DNA of 64,000 bases from Sphingobacteriaceae bacterium (GTDB lineage Bacteria > Bacteroidota > Bacteroidia > B-17B0 > Aurantibacillaceae): NCBI GenBank assembly GCA_016715905.1, contig JADJXI010000004.1, positions 186,001 through 250,000 on the forward strand, written 5' to 3'. The position numbers and the translations under genes were made by a program. The notes under the pieces are model-generated. The model made no database searches, was not told the origin of the DNA, and saw only the letters and a program-made list of their open reading frames with translations. Positions 43,679 to 52,771 of the stretch are shown piece by piece. Within the stretch, counting starts at the first letter, position 1. Every line of letters begins with the position of its first letter.

Positions 43679-44568
43679 TGAGGAGAATATTAAAAAAAAT
43701 ACTTCCGCCTTTTCTTCTAAAACAAGCCAAAAAGATAGTAAGGAATCAACGCTCGCTTAAGCGCCAAAAATTAGTTCAAAGCGGCGACATTCTTAATTTA
43801 ATGGCTATCGAAAAAAGTTTGCTGGCTTTTGGATTGCAAAAAGGAGATGTTGTGATGGTTCATTCTTCCTTGAGTCAATTAGGATATGTGGAAGGAGGCG
43901 CTCAAACACTAATACAGGCTTTCTTAAATGTTATTGGAGAAAAGGGTACACTGGTTATGCCGAGTTTTCCGGGTCTCGGATTTAATGCGGATTACCTGAA
44001 AACTAATCCGATTTTTGATTTACAAAAAACACCATCTTCAGTTGGAATAATCAGCGAAACTTTTCGGAAAATGCCGGACGTAGTACGAAGTTTGCACCCA
44101 ACCGAACCTGTTTGTGCAAGTGGACCCTTAGCCAAAGAAATAACCAATGAGCATTTCGGACATATTAGCCCTTACTTAATAAATAGTCCATTTGGAAAAT
44201 TGGTAAAATTTAAAGCTAAAATCATCATGCTGGGCGTAAATTTGGATACCTTAAGCAGTTTGCATTTGCTCGAAGATGCAGTAGATGATTTTAAGTACCC
44301 TATTTATTTGAAAGAAATTTTTACTTGTAAATTGATTGATGGACAAGGGAATTTATGTGAAATGAAAACAAAAGTGCATAATCCCGAATGGTCTAAAAAA
44401 AGAAAATGTAATGAGTTAGAACAAATGTTTATTCGGGATGGTTGTTTGGTGAAATATAAACTTGGACATGCAGAAGTTTTATTATTGGATGCTGAAAAAA
44501 TGTTTGACAGTATGCTAACCAACTATAAAAATAAAGGAATAACCATGTATACACCCAAAGGTGAATGA
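43678..44568 (+). CDS. AAC(3)-family N-acetyltransferase
   Basis: A 296-residue member of the aminoglycoside 3-N-acetyltransferase family. Marks are VVMVHSSLSQLGYVEGG, GTLVMPSFPG, and the catalytic His region VVRSLHPTEPVCASGP. An N-terminal basic stretch of about 35 residues precedes the domain. In this setting the likely substrate is an amino sugar of the polysaccharide or its nucleotide-linked precursor, using acetyl-CoA, as proposed for other family members in glycan clusters. Its ATG shares one base with the previous stop (TAATG). Confidence 0.85.
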   Translation: MRRILKKILPPFLLKQAKKIVRNQRSLKRQKLVQSGDILNLMAIEKSLLAFGLQKGDVVMVHSSLSQLGYVEGGAQTLIQAFLNVIGEKGTLVMPSFPGLGFNADYLKTNPIFDLQKTPSSVGIISETFRKMPDVVRSLHPTEPVCASGPLAKEITNEHFGHISPYLINSPFGKLVKFKAKIIMLGVNLDTLSSLHLLEDAVDDFKYPIYLKEIFTCKLIDGQGNLCEMKTKVHNPEWSKKRKCNELEQMFIRDGCLVKYKLGHAEVLLLDAEKMFDSMLTNYKNKGITMYTPKGE

Positions 44569-45545
44569 TTGAAAAAAAAGTACATATTACTTTCGATTAT
44601 GAACTCTTTTTTGGTGACTCAACCGGAAGTGTTCAAAATTGTATTTTGAATCCAACGAATAAATTGATTGAATTGGCTAGAAATAAAAAAGTAAATTTTA
44701 TTTTTTTTGTGGATGCAGGTTACCTCTATAAATTGAATCAATTTTCAAATTACCCTAAGGCCGAAGCCGACTTGAAGTTAATTACAGAACAATTAAGATT
44801 GTTGGTGCTTGAGGGTCATGAAATCGGATTGCACGTTCATCCACATTGGGAAGATTGTATTTACGATGGAGATAAATGGGAAATGAGTATAAAGAGATAT
44901 AAGCTTTCAGATTTCAGTTTACCGGAGGCAACAGCTATAATAAACAAATACAATCAATTTTTGGAATTAGTCGCTCAAGTTAAAGTAAAAAGTTTCAGAG
45001 CGGGTGGTTGGTGTATTCAGCCATTTTCTTTTTTTAAAGAAGCTTTAATTGCAAATCAAATTTATATTGACAGCAGTGTGTTTTATAATGGATTTCATCA
45101 GTATACTGCGCATGCATATGATTTTAGAAATGCTCCAGCAATAAGCGAATGGAATTTTAATGATAATGAATGTAAGCCCGAAAAAAATGGAATTTTTACC
45201 GAAATGGCCATTACATCGGATAGAATTCATCCGTTTTTTTATATATCACTCTATTTAAAAATGAAAATGAATCCATTACGATTTAAGCCGGAAGGGGACG
45301 GGATGTGGTTGAAAGATAAGGGTAAAATTTACCGGCAGTTTTATAGCTATACCAATCATTTTGCGTGCAGTGATGGTTTCTTTGCATCGAGGTTAAAAAG
45401 CATTTTAGATCAGGTTTTGAATAAGAATTTAAATCGCATGGTTGTATTGGGACATCCAAAATCATTAGCACAGTGCAGTTATTCATATTTAGCTGATTTT
45501 ATTGATTACGCGAATGAAAAAAATTATAAAATTTCCGTCTTTTAA
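44565..45545 (+). CDS. Polysaccharide-deacetylase-like protein
   Basis: A 326-residue NodB-type (CE4-like) protein. It starts with HITFDYELFFGD, corresponding to the metal and base motif but with DYE instead of the usual DDG. The His motif GHEIGLHVHPHWED and the Arg-Gly region KSFRAGGWCIQPFSFF follow, and near the end VVLGHPKSLAQ. It lacks a signal peptide, so it is probably cytoplasmic and acts on a precursor. It overlaps its neighbours on both sides (four bases and one base). Confidence 0.82.
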   Translation: MIEKKVHITFDYELFFGDSTGSVQNCILNPTNKLIELARNKKVNFIFFVDAGYLYKLNQFSNYPKAEADLKLITEQLRLLVLEGHEIGLHVHPHWEDCIYDGDKWEMSIKRYKLSDFSLPEATAIINKYNQFLELVAQVKVKSFRAGGWCIQPFSFFKEALIANQIYIDSSVFYNGFHQYTAHAYDFRNAPAISEWNFNDNECKPEKNGIFTEMAITSDRIHPFFYISLYLKMKMNPLRFKPEGDGMWLKDKGKIYRQFYSYTNHFACSDGFFASRLKSILDQVLNKNLNRMVVLGHPKSLAQCSYSYLADFIDYANEKNYKISVF

Positions 45546-46426
45546 TGAGATTCGTTGAAAATAGTAAAATTGATCGTGTAAAATGGGACAAAGCCATTTT
45601 AAATTCAAAGCAGCCTCTTGTTTTTGCCATGTCTTTTTATTTGGATAGTGTATCACCAGAATGGTGTGCATTAATTGAGAATGATTACGAATCTGTTTTT
45701 CCGCTTACCATTGCAAAAAAATTTGGTATTAAATATTTAATTCAACCTCCTTTCACTCCGCAATTGGGAGCGTTTGGAAAATCAAATTTATTGTTTGAGA
45801 AATCTGCTTTAGATTACATACAGTCAAATTTTAAATTTGTGGATATAGAGTTTAATGCCAACATGCAAAAGGTAAAATTTTGTACAGATAAAAAAACATT
45901 TGTTTTAAGTGATAAAACTGAAATAAAATTGAATACAAACACCAAAAGAAATTTAAAAAAGTCAGAAAAGTTAGGTGTTGCAATTCAAGTTTTAAGTAAC
46001 AAAGGTAGTATCACAAACTCTAAAAAAATAATTGATCCGTTCTTGAGAAAAAAAATAAAATTGCCTGTTAAGCATATTCAGATATTTAATTTGCTCTTAA
46101 AAAATTCTATGGATCAAAATAAACTAATTACTTTTGCAGCGGTAAAAGATGAAAATGTAATTGGCTTGGCTCATTTTATTACTAACGGAAAGCATGCTGT
46201 TTATTTAAAAGGGAATTCTTTGGAAAAAGAAAGCGGAGCCATGCATTCAATTTGTTATTATGCCATGAATTATTTTTTTAAAATTGGCGTGCAATTATTT
46301 GATTTTGGCGGCGGACAAATAGAAAGTTTAGCCCGATTTTATAGTGGCTTTGGTGCAACTCCTCTTGTTTATTACCGATTTAAAATAAATAATTTGCCTA
46401 ATGCGGTTAAATGGTTTAAACGATGA
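45545..46426 (+). CDS. FemAB/GNAT-like acyltransferase, second copy
   Basis: A 293-residue paralogue of the protein at 42716. It has the hydrophobic YLIQPPFTPQLGAFG segment shared by the group (compare FIKLPPYTPHCALFF), a NTKRNLKKSEKLGVAIQVLS region matching HRNAISKAIKDGVEVK, FAAVKDENVIGLAHFI, and the terminal LFDFGGGQIESLARFYSGFG. The two copies are strongly diverged, suggesting different acyl donors or acceptors. The gene is sandwiched without gaps between two deacetylase-like genes. Confidence 0.83.
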   Translation: MRFVENSKIDRVKWDKAILNSKQPLVFAMSFYLDSVSPEWCALIENDYESVFPLTIAKKFGIKYLIQPPFTPQLGAFGKSNLLFEKSALDYIQSNFKFVDIEFNANMQKVKFCTDKKTFVLSDKTEIKLNTNTKRNLKKSEKLGVAIQVLSNKGSITNSKKIIDPFLRKKIKLPVKHIQIFNLLLKNSMDQNKLITFAAVKDENVIGLAHFITNGKHAVYLKGNSLEKESGAMHSICYYAMNYFFKIGVQLFDFGGGQIESLARFYSGFGATPLVYYRFKINNLPNAVKWFKR

Positions 46427-47229
46427 ACGTAATTATTTCACACGATATAGATCACATTACAGTTTCTGAACATTTTTTCAGAGATACGATTATTCCTAAA
46501 TATTTAGTGCGGATGCAAATTGAATTACTTTCGGGTAAAATATCTTTTCGGGAATATATTTTAAGATGGTCTGATTTTTTTAAAAACAAATGGCAGAATA
46601 TTGATGAATTAATTACTTTCAACAATATCAACGGAGTTCCTTCCTCTTTTTTTGTCGCAGTTAGTAAAGGAGTGGGTTTAAATTATTCCAATGAGCATGC
46701 CATCGCCTGGATTGAACAAATATTAAGTAGAGATTGTGAATTGGGAATACATGGTATTGCTTATGACAATATCGAAGAAATTAAAAAAGAATTTGAACTG
46801 TTTAAACAACTTTCCGGCTTGAGTTCATTTGGTATTCGGATGCATTACGTTCGTAAAACGGAGGAAACCTTTAAGTTACTTGATCAATGCGGATACATTT
46901 ACGATAGCACTACGCATGAATTTAAAAACCCCTACAAAATTGGAGAGATGTGGGAGTTTCCAATTCAAATTATGGATGGTTGGGTAATCGAAAACGGTAA
47001 ACGTTGGCAAAGTGTGTCATTCGAAAAGGCTCAAGAAATTACCTTAAAAATAATAGACAAGGCCCATAAACATAATTTAGAATTTTTGAGCATTGATTTT
47101 CATGATCGTTATTTTTCGCATTCTTACAATACCTGGCTCAAATGGTATATGTGGTTAATTGAATATTTAAAACAAAACGGTTTTAAATTTGTTAATCATC
47201 AACAAGCTATTCGTATTCTAGAAAAATAA
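46423..47229 (+). CDS. Polysaccharide-deacetylase-like protein, last gene of the glycan locus
   Basis: A 268-residue protein with a CE4-like metal motif NVIISHDIDHITVSEH at the start, CELGIHGIAYDN for the His motif, FGIRMHYVRKTEETFKLLDQC, and SIDFHDRYFSHSYN near the end. Such proteins in Bacteroidota glycan loci are usually annotated as deacetylase-like and their reaction is unproven. It differs clearly from the one at 44565. It overlaps the FemAB-like gene by four bases (ATGA). The next gene is convergent, so the operon ends here. Confidence 0.8.
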   Translation: MNVIISHDIDHITVSEHFFRDTIIPKYLVRMQIELLSGKISFREYILRWSDFFKNKWQNIDELITFNNINGVPSSFFVAVSKGVGLNYSNEHAIAWIEQILSRDCELGIHGIAYDNIEEIKKEFELFKQLSGLSSFGIRMHYVRKTEETFKLLDQCGYIYDSTTHEFKNPYKIGEMWEFPIQIMDGWVIENGKRWQSVSFEKAQEITLKIIDKAHKHNLEFLSIDFHDRYFSHSYNTWLKWYMWLIEYLKQNGFKFVNHQQAIRILEK

Positions 47230-47255
47230 TCTAATTAACAATGCACATTTGTTGT

Positions 47256-48194
47256 TTAATGTAAATACAACTTCTGAGTAAGAATTACTCTGGCCATAAA
47301 ATTATATTGTTCTTGTGTGTATCTGCATCTACAAGTGCCGCGATATTCTGACATGTAATTGTCAACTGGGGGCGTGTAGTATTTGCTCAATCCATCTACA
47401 GGTCCATAATCAAAAAAGCAAGGTGGAACTGGGGCCACATTGTCATTATAACCAACTGTATATGGGTCAGCCTCTGTATCACAAAATCCATCACCATGGG
47501 TGTAACAATTGGAACTGACTCTATCAAACCACTCGTGACTTGTTATGCCTGGTGGTGGTCCGGGAACAGCAGGAGGTACAGGTGCAATTTCCGCATAGGT
47601 ATCAGGCAATCCAAAAAAATGTCCGAAAAGATGATATAACGTAGTCGTGTTTATCGCTGCTTTTCGCATGACGATAACGTCTTTATTGCCCGGTGTTCCG
47701 GGCATATAGGTATATCCACCGATATTTGGATTTCCACCTAAACTATTAACTAAATAAAAGTTTATAGTTTGAGTAGTATACCAGTTACTGGTTACTTGTG
47801 CTTCGTGAGGATTTTGTATCCAATCATTATAGGGATGTTTAGGAATATAAACCGTACTACAATTTTCAAAACTTACGCAAATTCTACTAAAGGCGGTATT
47901 TAACATATTTATTGCCGTTGTAATATTAGCAGGAAGTATACCCGGTTGATACATACTATCTTGTACAATATAAAATACTATGGAGAATTTTTTATTTAAA
48001 CAGGTGTCGTGTTTTAAAGTACTCACCAAATTCTGTGTCTGAATTATTTCACTTCGCCATTTCGCAAAGTTGGCGTTCATCGCAGTGCCACAAAATTTAG
48101 TATTCACGGATTGAGCGGACTCCGAAACCACGTTAACCTGAGCATCCAGATTTAATCCGATTAAAAATAAAAAAAGAAATAAAATTTTGTTCAT
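47256..48194 (-). CDS. Secreted M43 (pappalysin-like) metalloprotease homologue with a degenerate active site
   Basis: A 312-residue exported protein. The ATG at 48194 gives a compact signal peptide ending LNLDAQ; the ATG at 48212 adds six residues. The overall layout is that of family M43: NKKFSIVFYIVQDS, INMLNTAFSRICVSF, INFYLVNSLGGNPNIGGYTYMPG, the zinc region, a Cys-rich segment, and the Met-turn region PVDNYMSEYRGTCRCRYTQEQ. The zinc region reads HLFGHFFGLPD (residues 188-198), where active members have HExxHxxGxxH. The catalytic Glu is Leu189 and the third His is Asp198, so normal proteolysis is unlikely. No C-terminal sorting domain is seen. Confidence 0.8.
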   Translation of the reverse strand: MNKILFLFLFLIGLNLDAQVNVVSESAQSVNTKFCGTAMNANFAKWRSEIIQTQNLVSTLKHDTCLNKKFSIVFYIVQDSMYQPGILPANITTAINMLNTAFSRICVSFENCSTVYIPKHPYNDWIQNPHEAQVTSNWYTTQTINFYLVNSLGGNPNIGGYTYMPGTPGNKDVIVMRKAAINTTTLYHLFGHFFGLPDTYAEIAPVPPAVPGPPPGITSHEWFDRVSSNCYTHGDGFCDTEADPYTVGYNDNVAPVPPCFFDYGPVDGLSKYYTPPVDNYMSEYRGTCRCRYTQEQYNFMARVILTQKLYLH

Positions 48195-48200
48195 TACAAA

Positions 48201-48231
48201 CTTGCAAGACATTTTAAAATCATTATCTTTG
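48201..48231 (+). promoter_or_regulatory. Promoter of the PKD adhesin-porP-porE operon
   Basis: CTTG (48201-48204), 19 bases, then TATCTTTG (48224-48231), an exact TAnnTTTG. The start codon at 48261 lies 29 bases downstream. The element overlaps the beginning of the divergent M43-like gene. Confidence 0.55.
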
Positions 48232-48260
48232 GTAATCTCAAATTTAAATTAATATTTGAT

Positions 48261-51200
48261 ATGTTCAAACAAATTCAAGTCTTTTTTACATTTCTAGTTT
48301 TTGTTTGTTTTCTTTCGAATGTAAACGCGCAAATTGTTGCAACGCCAACTTCTGGCTGTTTTCCGCAAACAATAAGTTTCACAAATCCGCCGGGATCTTC
48401 TGCAGTTTCATGGAATTTTGGCGACGGTGGTACTTCTAATGCAAATAATCCCGGCCACAATTATATTACAGCGGGTAATTTTACGGTAACTTGCAATTAT
48501 ACAGTTGGAGCAGTTCCTTCTGTAACTACGTTGGTTGTCCCAATATTTCCAAAACCAACCGCAGCCTTTTCATATACTGTACCTGCTATTAAGTGCGCAC
48601 CGGCCACCGTAACTTTTGTAAATTCTTCTACAAGTCCAACTACCATTGTTTCATATACCTGGAATTTGGGTAATGGAACGCCTACTAATGTGGTGAGTCC
48701 TATTTATTCTTATCCGGCAGGTGGTTCTTTCACAGTGAATTTAACTGTACTAGACGCTAATAATTGTACGGGCACGGTTTCTGCAGGACCAATAAATATT
48801 TCCAATCCGCCAATTGTAATTATAAATACTAATCCGTCGCCAGCTAGCGGTTGTAATGTGCCTTTCAATGTTAATTTCAACGGTTCCAATTCTCAAAGTG
48901 GTTCGCCTTTACCCGGACCGTTATCTTTTAATTGGAATTTTTCCGGAGGTAGTCCGGCTGTATCAGGCGCTGCAACGCCCGGCAACGTAACCTATAACGC
49001 CACGGGTAGCTATATAGCTTCATTAACAGTAACTGATAATAACAATTGTTCGGGTTCAGCATTTGTTCCTGTAAATGTTTCACAAGCCACATTAAATGCA
49101 ACAGGTCCTTCAACTGCTTGTGTTAATACACTTTATACAGTTAATGTTCAATCCAATTCAGGTTCTACCATTCAAGGTCCTTATGTTAATGATTCATCTC
49201 CTTTAACAAACGTTACTTATTCATTTGTGTATGGCGCACCCGGAACTTTCACGTACAATGTAACAGCAGGAGTTCCTCCTTGCACAGCCACACAAATAAA
49301 AACTGTTGTTGTTACCCAAGTTACAGCGGCAATTACAGCTACACCGCCATCTTTTAGTTGTTCAAGTCCATTTGTATGCAATTATTTTAATGCCTCTTCC
49401 CCTAATGCAGTAACGTACACATGGATTACTAGCAATTGTGGTGGCGGATTACCAATGACTAGCAATTTGGCAAATCCTTCCTTTACTTATTCGCAAGGGA
49501 GTTTAAATCCATATACTATTTATCCTTATTGTATACCTGTAGTTACTTTGTTAGCCAGTTCTGCAAACGGATGTACAAGTACAGTATCCATTCAAGCCGA
49601 TACATTACGAAGACCAACAGCATGGTTTAATAAAAATAAAAAGGAAGGATGCGCACCGTTAGTTGTAACCTATAGGGATACTAGTTTTGCACATCCTACG
49701 CCAACAGTAATTACAAGTTATACATGGAATAATGGTGCAAGCCCGCCTACATTATCTACAGGTGTTGCCCCTCCAATTCCAAATGCAACGTTTACGTATA
49801 ATACGCCGGGAACTTACACGCCTTATTTAATAATTCAAACCGCTCAAGGATGTATTGATACATCTTTTGTTGATACAATTACCGTGGTTAATCCTGCGCC
49901 AATTAGTTTTAGTTTCAATCCGAGTACCGTCTGTCCCGGGCAAACTGTTCAAATAGTAAACACCTCTCCGAATCAAAATCAAATACAACATTGGCATGTA
50001 GATAGTGATAACGGTTTTTTTAGCGGATGCGTCAGCGACCCTAATCCCGGTTGGGTATTTACCCATATAGGCGTTCATACCTTTACATTATCGGCCTGGA
50101 AAAACAGTTGTCAAAGCACAACCACAATACCACAAACGGTAACTGTCAGAGGGCCTATAGTCAAGAGCAGGTTCACTACAAATTGTACAAATAGATTCAG
50201 TGTGTTTTTCGATACGCATATGCAAGATGTGGCTAATGGCACCATAAATTTTGGTGATGGTAGTCCGCCCGTTAATTTTCCGGGTGTATTAAACGCGAGT
50301 TCACAACATACTATTAATCACGTTTACGCAAATACGGGTGATTATACAGTAGTAGTAACCGCTACAAACGGAATTACAGGTACATGTACACCTCAAACAT
50401 TTACTATGTTGGTTCAGGTACGCAATATTCAAGCGTCTATTGCTTTATCTCCAACGGCTTGTGCAAATGTTCAAACTTTATTTAGTGCGGCCTCATCTAC
50501 CGATGTTTTAGTGGGTTGTCCGAATATCGGTTACACCTGGTTTTTTGATAATGCGCCTCCGATTGTGACTTCCCTAACCGCAGTTTCTTATTCTTGGGCC
50601 ACACCCGGAACTCATACGGTCACTTTATTAGTAAAGGATTTGAATAGTTGTAGCAGCGTATTAACAAATACGATTCGGGTGAGTTCAGCAGCGCCTGCGT
50701 TTAATGCAGTACCTTCAGCCACCATTTGTTTGTCTACGCAAACAGTTCAATTTAATAATACCACGCCGCAAACGCCTGATCCGATAACGAATTATTTTTG
50801 GAATTTCGGAAATGGTTCAACGTCTAATTTTACCGGTAGTCCAATCGCATCCTATACTTCAGCAGCAATTCCATTTTCTCAATTCACGGTTGCGCTAACA
50901 GCAACTAACGCTTTGGGTTGTATAGCTACTCAAACTTTATTGATGCAGGTAAATAATCCAAATGCAGCTATGTTCGCCTCACCCGGAAATTCGGTTTGTG
51001 TAGGTGATCCGGTTTCTATTGCAGCTCCTTCCGGTTATGCTTCCTATACTTTTAGTACGGGTGATGGAAACGTGTATATAACCCCAAGTTTTTCTATTAG
51101 TAATACCTTTACTGCCGCTGGTACTTATCCGGCATCTGTAACTATTATAGATCCGAATGGGTGTAAGAGTAGTAGTACACTAAATTTTTATGTACAAAGT

Positions 51201-52760
51201 TATCCTACTGCAAGTTTTATTGTGAATTCACCCGGAGCACAATTCCCTAACGTGGCTTGTCTTGGCGACGTAACCTTTTCTTCAACTTCAACTTCTAATC
51301 CAACCTATAATCTAACTTATACTTGGAATGCAGCAAATGGTGCGTCATTGTTACCTATTCCTATGGTGATTGTTTCATATACAAATACCGGAATTTTTCC
51401 GGTTACCTTAACAGTAAGTACACCGTTTGGTTGCAAAGCTATTGTTACTAAAACAGTAAGTATATTCGGAGCACGCGCCAATTTACAATTGGATAAATCT
51501 TCCATTTGTTTAGGTGAAACAATTAATTTTAGTTTGAAAGATACAAGTACAGTATATGCTTGGACATGGGATTTTGCCGACGGTGATACGCTCAAGGCTT
51601 ATGCACCATCCATTACGCCAACTGTATCTCATACCTATACCTATTATCCGCAACCCAATGGTGATGCTACTGTGTCATTGATTTATTATAGTTCCAATCA
51701 CGCTTGTAAATTTTTCGCAACGCAAACAATAAAAATTATAAAAATTGTAAGTGATTTTAAACGAAATAATGAAATTACTAAGGTTGATAGTGTGCACTGT
51801 TTAGGAATAATAGATACGTTTAGTCCTGTGATTCAAAATCCGGGCGGTTCTACGTATAATTGGAATTTCGGGAACGGAAATACTTCTTCATCTCAAATCC
51901 CAACTTACAATTTTACTTTGGCCGGAATTTATCCTGTTACTTTAACAATAACCGATCAAAATAGCGGATGTATAGGGTTTGCTATAAAAAATATTACTGT
52001 TAACCCAATTCCTGATGTTGATTTTAATGCACGTGATACATGTCAAAATGTGCAATTCCCGCTAATTGGAAATGTTAACGGAAACGGACCATTCACCTAT
52101 ACCTGGATGCCAACGGCAGGAATAACAAACCCTAACGCGCTAAATACTACAGCAACGGCAAGTAATTCCGTTACCTATACTCTTGTTACTACGGATATAA
52201 ATGGGTGTAAAGATTCAATCAGTAAGAATATTTATATTCAATTACCCCCAAACGCCATTCAATGGGATACAACGGTTATCATTGGTCAGTTTGTTCCTAT
52301 TAATGGAAATGCCGGTCAAAACATGTCGTATACCTGGACCCCCTCTTTAAATCTAAATTGTGAAAATTGTATTTCTCCAATATCTACTTCAACTGATAAT
52401 ATCACATATACCGTAATTGTTGCGGATAATATGGGCTGTTTCAGTAGAATGAATATTTATAAAATAGATATTGATCCACGGTCAACCGTAGATGTACCAA
52501 CAGCTTTTACACCTAATGGTGATGGCGTAAATGACTTTATTTTTCCGGATGGATGGGGAATAAAAAAAGTAAATTATTTCAGGGTATATAACCGTTGGGG
52601 ACAACTTCTTTTTGAAACCGACCAGGTAAAAGTAGGTTGGGATGGTAATTATAATGGGGTGCCGCAAAATATGGAGACCTATATTTATCAGGTTTCTGTC
52701 GAAACCTATTCTGATAAAGATGCGCTATTAAAAACCGGAAGCTTTAAATTGATTCGTTAG
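48261..52760 (+). CDS. Giant PKD-repeat surface protein with T9SS type B sorting domain
   Basis: A 1499-residue secreted protein. A signal peptide ends SNVNAQ. Most of the chain is about 13-15 PKD-like beta-sandwich repeats of roughly 80-100 residues; repeat cores such as VSWNFGDGGTS, YFWNFGNGSTSN, YAWTWDFADGDTL and YNWNFGNGNTSSS are easy to see. The last about 90 residues (TAFTPNGDGVNDFIFPDGWG, FRVYNRWGQLLFETDQ, NMETYIYQVSVET, GSFKLIR) are the gliding-motility-associated CHU_C domain, a type B signal for the T9SS. It is likely a surface adhesin or motility-type filament. The next genes encode a PorP/SprF-like and a PorE-like protein, its expected export and attachment partners. Confidence 0.94.
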   Translation: MFKQIQVFFTFLVFVCFLSNVNAQIVATPTSGCFPQTISFTNPPGSSAVSWNFGDGGTSNANNPGHNYITAGNFTVTCNYTVGAVPSVTTLVVPIFPKPTAAFSYTVPAIKCAPATVTFVNSSTSPTTIVSYTWNLGNGTPTNVVSPIYSYPAGGSFTVNLTVLDANNCTGTVSAGPINISNPPIVIINTNPSPASGCNVPFNVNFNGSNSQSGSPLPGPLSFNWNFSGGSPAVSGAATPGNVTYNATGSYIASLTVTDNNNCSGSAFVPVNVSQATLNATGPSTACVNTLYTVNVQSNSGSTIQGPYVNDSSPLTNVTYSFVYGAPGTFTYNVTAGVPPCTATQIKTVVVTQVTAAITATPPSFSCSSPFVCNYFNASSPNAVTYTWITSNCGGGLPMTSNLANPSFTYSQGSLNPYTIYPYCIPVVTLLASSANGCTSTVSIQADTLRRPTAWFNKNKKEGCAPLVVTYRDTSFAHPTPTVITSYTWNNGASPPTLSTGVAPPIPNATFTYNTPGTYTPYLIIQTAQGCIDTSFVDTITVVNPAPISFSFNPSTVCPGQTVQIVNTSPNQNQIQHWHVDSDNGFFSGCVSDPNPGWVFTHIGVHTFTLSAWKNSCQSTTTIPQTVTVRGPIVKSRFTTNCTNRFSVFFDTHMQDVANGTINFGDGSPPVNFPGVLNASSQHTINHVYANTGDYTVVVTATNGITGTCTPQTFTMLVQVRNIQASIALSPTACANVQTLFSAASSTDVLVGCPNIGYTWFFDNAPPIVTSLTAVSYSWATPGTHTVTLLVKDLNSCSSVLTNTIRVSSAAPAFNAVPSATICLSTQTVQFNNTTPQTPDPITNYFWNFGNGSTSNFTGSPIASYTSAAIPFSQFTVALTATNALGCIATQTLLMQVNNPNAAMFASPGNSVCVGDPVSIAAPSGYASYTFSTGDGNVYITPSFSISNTFTAAGTYPASVTIIDPNGCKSSSTLNFYVQSYPTASFIVNSPGAQFPNVACLGDVTFSSTSTSNPTYNLTYTWNAANGASLLPIPMVIVSYTNTGIFPVTLTVSTPFGCKAIVTKTVSIFGARANLQLDKSSICLGETINFSLKDTSTVYAWTWDFADGDTLKAYAPSITPTVSHTYTYYPQPNGDATVSLIYYSSNHACKFFATQTIKIIKIVSDFKRNNEITKVDSVHCLGIIDTFSPVIQNPGGSTYNWNFGNGNTSSSQIPTYNFTLAGIYPVTLTITDQNSGCIGFAIKNITVNPIPDVDFNARDTCQNVQFPLIGNVNGNGPFTYTWMPTAGITNPNALNTTATASNSVTYTLVTTDINGCKDSISKNIYIQLPPNAIQWDTTVIIGQFVPINGNAGQNMSYTWTPSLNLNCENCISPISTSTDNITYTVIVADNMGCFSRMNIYKIDIDPRSTVDVPTAFTPNGDGVNDFIFPDGWGIKKVNYFRVYNRWGQLLFETDQVKVGWDGNYNGVPQNMETYIYQVSVETYSDKDALLKTGSFKLIR

Positions 52761-52771
52761 TAATAATTGAT

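Noticed and set aside
43678..44568. Antibiotic resistance gene reading of the AAC(3)-family protein
   Set aside because: The gene sits inside a glycan operon with overlapping neighbours; the family includes many non-resistance acetyltransferases.
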